From GCA-003244245 sp036494005 (GTDB lineage Bacteria > Actinomycetota > Actinomycetes > Mycobacteriales > Pseudonocardiaceae), in contig DASXOV010000021.1 in the NCBI GenBank assembly GCA_036494005.1, forward strand, positions 7,281-71,280: a DNA stretch of 64,000 nt, given 5' to 3'. The translations under genes and the position numbers were made by a program. Within the stretch, counting starts at the first letter, position 1. The number at the start of each line of letters is the position of its first letter. The notes beneath the pieces were generated by a model, which saw only the letters and a program-made list of their open reading frames with translations, did not search any database and had not been told where the DNA came from. Shown here piece by piece: positions 60,597-64,000 of this stretch.

Positions 60597-61502
60597 ATGA
60601 CGGCCGTCATCGATCGGGTCGGCGGCGACCGCCCCGTGTTCTCCGTGGAATTCTTCCCGCCCCGCGACGACGCAGGGGAACGTCAGTTATGGCAGGCGGT
60701 GCGGGAGTTCGAACCGCTGGACCCGGCGTTTCTCTCGGTGACCTACGGTGCCGGGGGGTCCAGCCGGGATCGCACGGTGCGGATCACCGGACGAATCGCG
60801 CAGGAGACCACCCTGGTCCCGATGGCGCACCTCACCGCGGTGAACCACTCCACAGCCGACTTACGTCACGTGATCGGCAGCTACGCCGCGGTCGGCATCC
60901 ACAATGTGCTGGCCCTGCGAGGGGACCCGCCGGGTGATCCGCTCGGCGACTGGACGCCACATCCGCAGGGCGTGCACTACGCGGAGGAGCTGGTCCGGCT
61001 GATTCGGTCGCTGGGCGACTTCTGCGTCGGCGTGGCGGCCTTCCCCGAGTGCCATCCCCGGTCGCCCGACCTGGCCACCGACGTCCGGTACCTGGTGGCG
61101 AAGCTGCGAGCCGGTGCCCGGTTCGCGATCACCCAGATGTTCTTCCGGCCGGAGGACTACCTGCGGTTGCGAGATCGGGTGGCAGCGGCGGGCGCCGATG
61201 TCGCCGAAGTGCCGATCCTGGTCGGGGTGATGCCGATCACCACGTTGGGTGGGGTGCAGAAGATGGCGGACCTCTCCGGCTGTGTGATCCCTGATGCGGT
61301 GCGCGAGCGGATCGTCGCGGTGGGGGACGATCCGGCTGCGGTTCGGGAGGTCGGGGTGGACATCGCCACCGAGTTGTGCGAGCGGCTCATCGCCGAGGGA
61401 GCGCCAGGGTTGCACTTCTACACGCTCAACCGGTCCCGCTCCACCCGCGATGTGCTGGCCCGCCTCGGCATGATGCCGGTGCGCACCGGCGAGGGTCCCT
61501 GA
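60597..61502 (+). CDS. metF: Methylenetetrahydrofolate reductase
   Basis: Reduces 5,10-methylene- to 5-methyl-THF for methionine synthesis. The 301-residue TIM barrel has SVEFFPPRDDAGE near 15-27 with the catalytic Glu, FLSVTYGAGGSSRDRT, NVLALRGDPP near 102-111 and AITQMFFRPEDY. The C-terminus has LHFYTLNRSR. The position corresponds to Rv2172c, but here the full MetF signature is present. The accessory region begins right after it. Confidence 0.95.
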   Translation: MTAVIDRVGGDRPVFSVEFFPPRDDAGERQLWQAVREFEPLDPAFLSVTYGAGGSSRDRTVRITGRIAQETTLVPMAHLTAVNHSTADLRHVIGSYAAVGIHNVLALRGDPPGDPLGDWTPHPQGVHYAEELVRLIRSLGDFCVGVAAFPECHPRSPDLATDVRYLVAKLRAGARFAITQMFFRPEDYLRLRDRVAAAGADVAEVPILVGVMPITTLGGVQKMADLSGCVIPDAVRERIVAVGDDPAAVREVGVDIATELCERLIAEGAPGLHFYTLNRSRSTRDVLARLGMMPVRTGEGP

Positions 61503-61509
61503 TCGTCAC

Positions 61510-62060
61510 TCAGCTCACCGGGCGGCCGAAACGGGGCCGGTACCTGCTCGGCCGGCGCGTTCCGGGGTGCCGTCCGCCGCGATGCGCTCCCCAGCGGGTC
61601 GGCACCATCCGCAGCGGCATCCCCGCTCGTAGTGTGCCGTGTGGTGCTTCAAGGACCAGCTCAGTCATGGGGAGCCTCCAGAGCCGTCCCGAGTGGTGGA
61701 CGGCTCGGTTGTCCCACATGGCGATCGCGCCGGGGGACCAGGTGAAGCGGACTTGGTACTCGGGGCGGGTGGCTTCTTGCTTGAGTGTCTGCAGGAGTTC
61801 GGTGCTGTGTGCTGTGGTCCAGTCGACGATGTGGGGGTGTTGGGTGAAGTTCACGGACAGCACTTTTTCGTCGGTTTCGGGGTGTGTGCGAACCAGGTTG
61901 GCCCAGATGGTGTCTCCGCCGACCGGGGGGATCGTCACGGCCGGTGGCCGCCAGCTGCCGATGATCTGGAGTCCTGGGTGCTGGGGATGCGGAAGAAGAG
62001 CACCTTGTGCTGGGCCAGCAGCCGACGCCGATGATCGGCGTCATAGGAGAAACGGTCAGC
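61510..62060 (-). pseudogene. Decayed TauD/TfdA-family dioxygenase
   Basis: Two frame-shifted pieces resemble an Fe(II)/2-oxoglutarate taurine-dioxygenase-type enzyme. The N-terminal piece (about 62060-61990) reads DHRRRLLAQHKVLFFR. The C-terminal piece (from about 61935) reads TIPPVGGDTIWANLVRTHPETDEKVLSVN, then FTWSPGAIAMWDNRAVHH, including the distal metal His and the 2-oxoglutarate Arg region, after which the frame degenerates. The segment between, which should hold the HxD metal motif, is deleted. Not functional. TauD releases sulfite from taurine. Confidence 0.75.
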
Positions 62061-62081
62061 GTACTGTCGCCCATGGCAGAC

Positions 62082-62372
62082 CTAGATCTTGTCCGTCACT
62101 AGTGGTCTCGGAGTGGCCGACTCGGCGACGAGACGTTCGGCACCGTCGTGCAGCAGTGAAAATTCATCTGCCAATAATCTTCCGGTTTGGTTGAGGCGCG
62201 GGACGACTTGCTTGATCACCTGGATGTGTCCGGCAATCTCTCTCACGTTCTGCGAAAAGTCATCCAGGTTATCTGCGATATGGTTGAGTGGGCCGCCGAT
62301 CGCGTAGAGACCGATCGTCGATACAACCGTCAGCAACGCGATGATCACTACCGTCAAGTCGATAAGCACCAT
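62082..62372 (-). CDS. Small membrane protein with coiled coil, 96 aa
   Basis: One N-terminal hydrophobic helix (VLIDLTVVIIALLTVVSTIGLYAI, quoted in part: residues 2-25) is followed by an amphipathic region with heptad-like Leu/Ile and polar residues (NHIADNLDDFSQNVREI, VIKQVVPRLNQTGRLL). It looks like a type-II anchored coiled coil. ATG at 62372 has AAAGGA 7 nt upstream. Base composition is more AT-rich than the window. Function unknown. Confidence 0.65.
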   Translation of the reverse strand: MVLIDLTVVIIALLTVVSTIGLYAIGGPLNHIADNLDDFSQNVREIAGHIQVIKQVVPRLNQTGRLLADEFSLLHDGAERLVAESATPRPLVTDKI

Positions 62373-63383
62373 AAATAATCCTTTCTGCTGGGTGTGCCGA
62401 AACGTTCGCCCGGGGGCCAGCGCGTCACAGCGGCGACCCCGGTGCCGATCACTGACGACCAGTCTGGAACATCGGCCCACCCGAAAGTTGATCGAGATCG
62501 ACCATGCCCCAGGCATGCCCCAGGGCTGCGTACGACTGAGCTCCAGTGCCCGCCGGGCGTCGCGTGGTGATCGTGTTCATCCGGGGCTACTCCTCGGCGG
62601 CGCTGGGCGGTGAGTCATCCGCGCCGCGCCGTTCGGCTGCGGCGGACCTCGATCGCGAGTGGCGTACGACCGGCCACGGAGCACGCGGACGAGCGGAATC
62701 TATCTCCTCATGCCGTGGTTTACAAGAATATTATGTCCGCATATGCGGATATAATCCTGCAAAAGATCCGCATCGTGCGTACTGCGCTGGCTGGGCCGCC
62801 TTCGGCCGTCATGTTTGGCGGCCACTACCACCATGGTCTGCTGAAGCGCCTAGGACGGGCTGAAGTCGACTGTCTCGGTACCCGCCTCCACGACCGGCAC
62901 GTAACCCCGGCGGGGCGTAGCGGGCGTCGCTTGTTCACTCCACCGAGGTGGCGGGAGACGCTGGCCGAGCGCCTGGATATGCCGCCCGGCAGTGCATGGC
63001 CGGCAATCGACGCCCTCACCGGCGACTGCCGAGCTAGCGAGCCACCGAAAGGTCGGGCTCGACCACCACGATGATGTCGGTTGGAGACCGATGGCGACGT
63101 TTCAACTTCGCCGGCCTTCGAGTCAATTACGATACGTGATCGAATCGGTACTGCTGGTAGTCAGTTGCTATACGCCAGTGCCATGGTCGCAGGCGCACAA
63201 ATGTTCCACCTCGTTTTCCGGTTGATCACCCGCACAGCTGGTGGCCGCGCCGCTCGTCGATCAGCGGCCCGACCTGTTCGTGCTCGGGTCGAGTTCCGCG
63301 CCAGCCGCCGCGACGACTACGTGGCACTGGCCGACGCCTGGCGCCGCGCGGCGTGAGCTGCTGTGCCGCGGGGAGGGCAACAG
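62373..63383. other. 1-kb stretch with no convincing gene
   Basis: Several overlapping frames exist on the plus strand (62610-63074, 63081-63356), but none has both a good start and recognisable protein sequence. The second, ending with RRDDYVALADAWRRAA, could be a remnant. Composition is patchy, with AT-rich islands. The clearest element is the palindrome at 62731-62754. Confidence 0.5.
62731..62754. promoter_or_regulatory. 24-bp AT-rich palindrome with embedded -10 box
   Basis: The halves ttatgtccgcat and atgcggatataa are reverse complements at 11 of 12 positions; the core tccgcatatgcgga is perfect. A consensus tataat at 62750-62755 overlaps the right half. This is the pattern of an operator that blocks a promoter. 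No clear -35 or downstream gene is visible. Confidence 0.6.
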
Positions 63384-63821
63384 TCAGGTGGTACCGGCGG
63401 CAGGCTGTTGGCGTCCGTCCATCGTCGGGACTCGCTCGTCCTTGATGACCATGGCCTTCGCGCGGTCGTAGTCCTCGGCCGAGATCGCACCGCGGTCGCG
63501 AAGAGCGGCCAGCTTGACCAGCTCGTCAGCCGTGGTCGGCTTGCCTTCGGCCGCCGTTTCCTTCACGTACTGCCGGAAGGCCTCCTCGCTACGGGCTGTC
63601 TGCGCCGCGGCGCGATCCTGCATCGACCCGCCCCGGGCGATCAGATACACCAGCGCACCGAGCCAAGGCAGCACGATCAGAAACAGTGTCCAGAGCGCCT
63701 TGCCCCAGCCGGACAGATCGTGGTCTCGGAAGATGTCGCTCAGGATCATGATCAGTAGCCAGATCCAGGCGAAGAGCACCATGAACCAGAAGATCGACAC
63801 CAGGATGTCCCACAGCGCCAT
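63384..63821 (-). CDS. PLDc_N/SHOCT-domain membrane protein
   Basis: A 145-residue protein with two N-terminal helices (about 7-28 and 40-58) of the phospholipase-D-nuclease N-terminal type (MALWDILVSIFWFMVL, then ILSDIFRDHDLSGWGKALW). A linker follows, then a C-terminal SHOCT motif (DELVKLAALRDRGAISAEDYDRAKAMVI). These proteins are common in actinobacteria and of unknown function. ATG at 63821 has GAGGAG 5 nt upstream. Confidence 0.85.
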   Translation of the reverse strand: MALWDILVSIFWFMVLFAWIWLLIMILSDIFRDHDLSGWGKALWTLFLIVLPWLGALVYLIARGGSMQDRAAAQTARSEEAFRQYVKETAAEGKPTTADELVKLAALRDRGAISAEDYDRAKAMVIKDERVPTMDGRQQPAAGTT

Positions 63822-63887
63822 CTCAGCTCCTCGATCGGCCGCGCCCCGTGGGGCCACGTACGGTCAACAGTGCTCAGAAGCCTGGGT

Positions 63888-63949
63888 CCTGCTGGCTGGA
63901 GCGAGCATCACCCCCCGAGGGTGACCTGGGCTTGAGCGCTCCCAGCAGG
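63888..63949. terminator. Hairpin upstream of the SHOCT gene
   Basis: cctgctggctggagcg and cgctcccagcagg pair over 13 bp with a 3-nt bulge. A smaller hairpin (tcaccc...gggtga) lies inside the loop. It would end the leftward gene whose stop is at 63958. Confidence 0.5.
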
Positions 63950-63957
63950 CCGGCGCC

Positions 63958-64000
63958 TCAGAGGTCGAGCACGATGCGGCCGCCCTTGGACCGGGATACG
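63958..64000 (-). CDS. C-terminal 13 codons of an unknown gene
   Basis: The frame ...SRSKGGRIVLDL ends with TGA at 63960-63958 and continues beyond the window. The tail resembles the end of medium-chain dehydrogenases/quinone reductases, but the sequence is too short to decide. Confidence 0.35.
   Translation of the reverse strand, partial: VSRSKGGRIVLDL

Noticed and set aside
62734..63074. Plus-strand frame starting inside the palindrome (ATG at 62734)
   Set aside because: No ribosome site, the start lies in the operator-like sequence and the translation has no coherent fold pattern.

Overview
The window is about 70% GC with GTG starts, purine-rich ribosome sites and many apparently leaderless genes. 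Its gene order follows, with insertions, the Mycobacterium tuberculosis block from lipB (Rv2217) to the metF-like Rv2172c. It also carries PimB- and MptA-type mannosyltransferases, actinobacterial QcrCAB/CtaCEF subunits and RNase AS. This points to an actinobacterium of the order Pseudonocardiales; mycolic-acid genes are not in view. The species cannot be named from the sequence.

Layout. 1-8.3 kb: lpdA, sucB, an epimerase-like gene, an FAD enzyme and lipB run leftward (lipoic acid and 2-oxoacid dehydrogenase functions), with pepA nearby. 8.4-13.5 kb: gcvT, a DUF1059 protein, galT-galK and ilvE. 13.5-16 kb: cobalamin genes cobT-cobS and cobU. 16-21 kb: small conserved genes, glycerate kinase, an ErpA-type Fe-S carrier and asnB. 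20.8-27.2 kb: the respiratory module ctaC-ctaF and, on the other strand, ctaE-qcrC-qcrA-qcrB followed by a translationally coupled stand-alone CheB-type esterase. 27.4-33.2 kb: a degenerate receiver protein, trpD, a NYN-domain coiled-coil protein, a Cys-rich small protein, a cyclic-di-AMP riboswitch in front of an NlpC/P60 cell-wall hydrolase, and pimB.

33.2-38.2 kb breaks the mycobacterial gene order. It holds an LpqC-like esterase and then four tightly overlapping genes: an AMP-forming acyl ligase, an OafA-type membrane acyltransferase, a ComA/phosphosulfolactate-synthase-like TIM barrel and a VOC protein. This is the best candidate in the window for an undescribed pathway. 38.2-49.1 kb returns to conserved order: fadD15, SRPBCC proteins, a phosphoesterase, an ArsA-like ATPase, glucokinase, a lysophosphatidate-type acyltransferase, RNase AS, a phosphofructokinase with pyrophosphate-type residues, and aroG.

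49.1-52.4 kb is accessory: a decayed aspartyl-tRNA synthetase, small unknown ORFs, and a protealysin-type metalloprotease followed by an emfourin-type inhibitor. 52.4-61.5 kb: a PknL-like kinase with five PASTA repeats, its Rv2175c-type partner, and a leftward set crtE-crtI-mptA-crtB mixing carotenoid and lipomannan synthesis, then metF. 61.5-64 kb is a low-coding accessory end with a taurine-dioxygenase remnant, a small membrane protein, an AT-rich palindrome and a SHOCT protein.

I saw no rRNA, tRNA, CRISPR array, intact transposase or integrase. Product names come from motif recognition by eye, with no database search.
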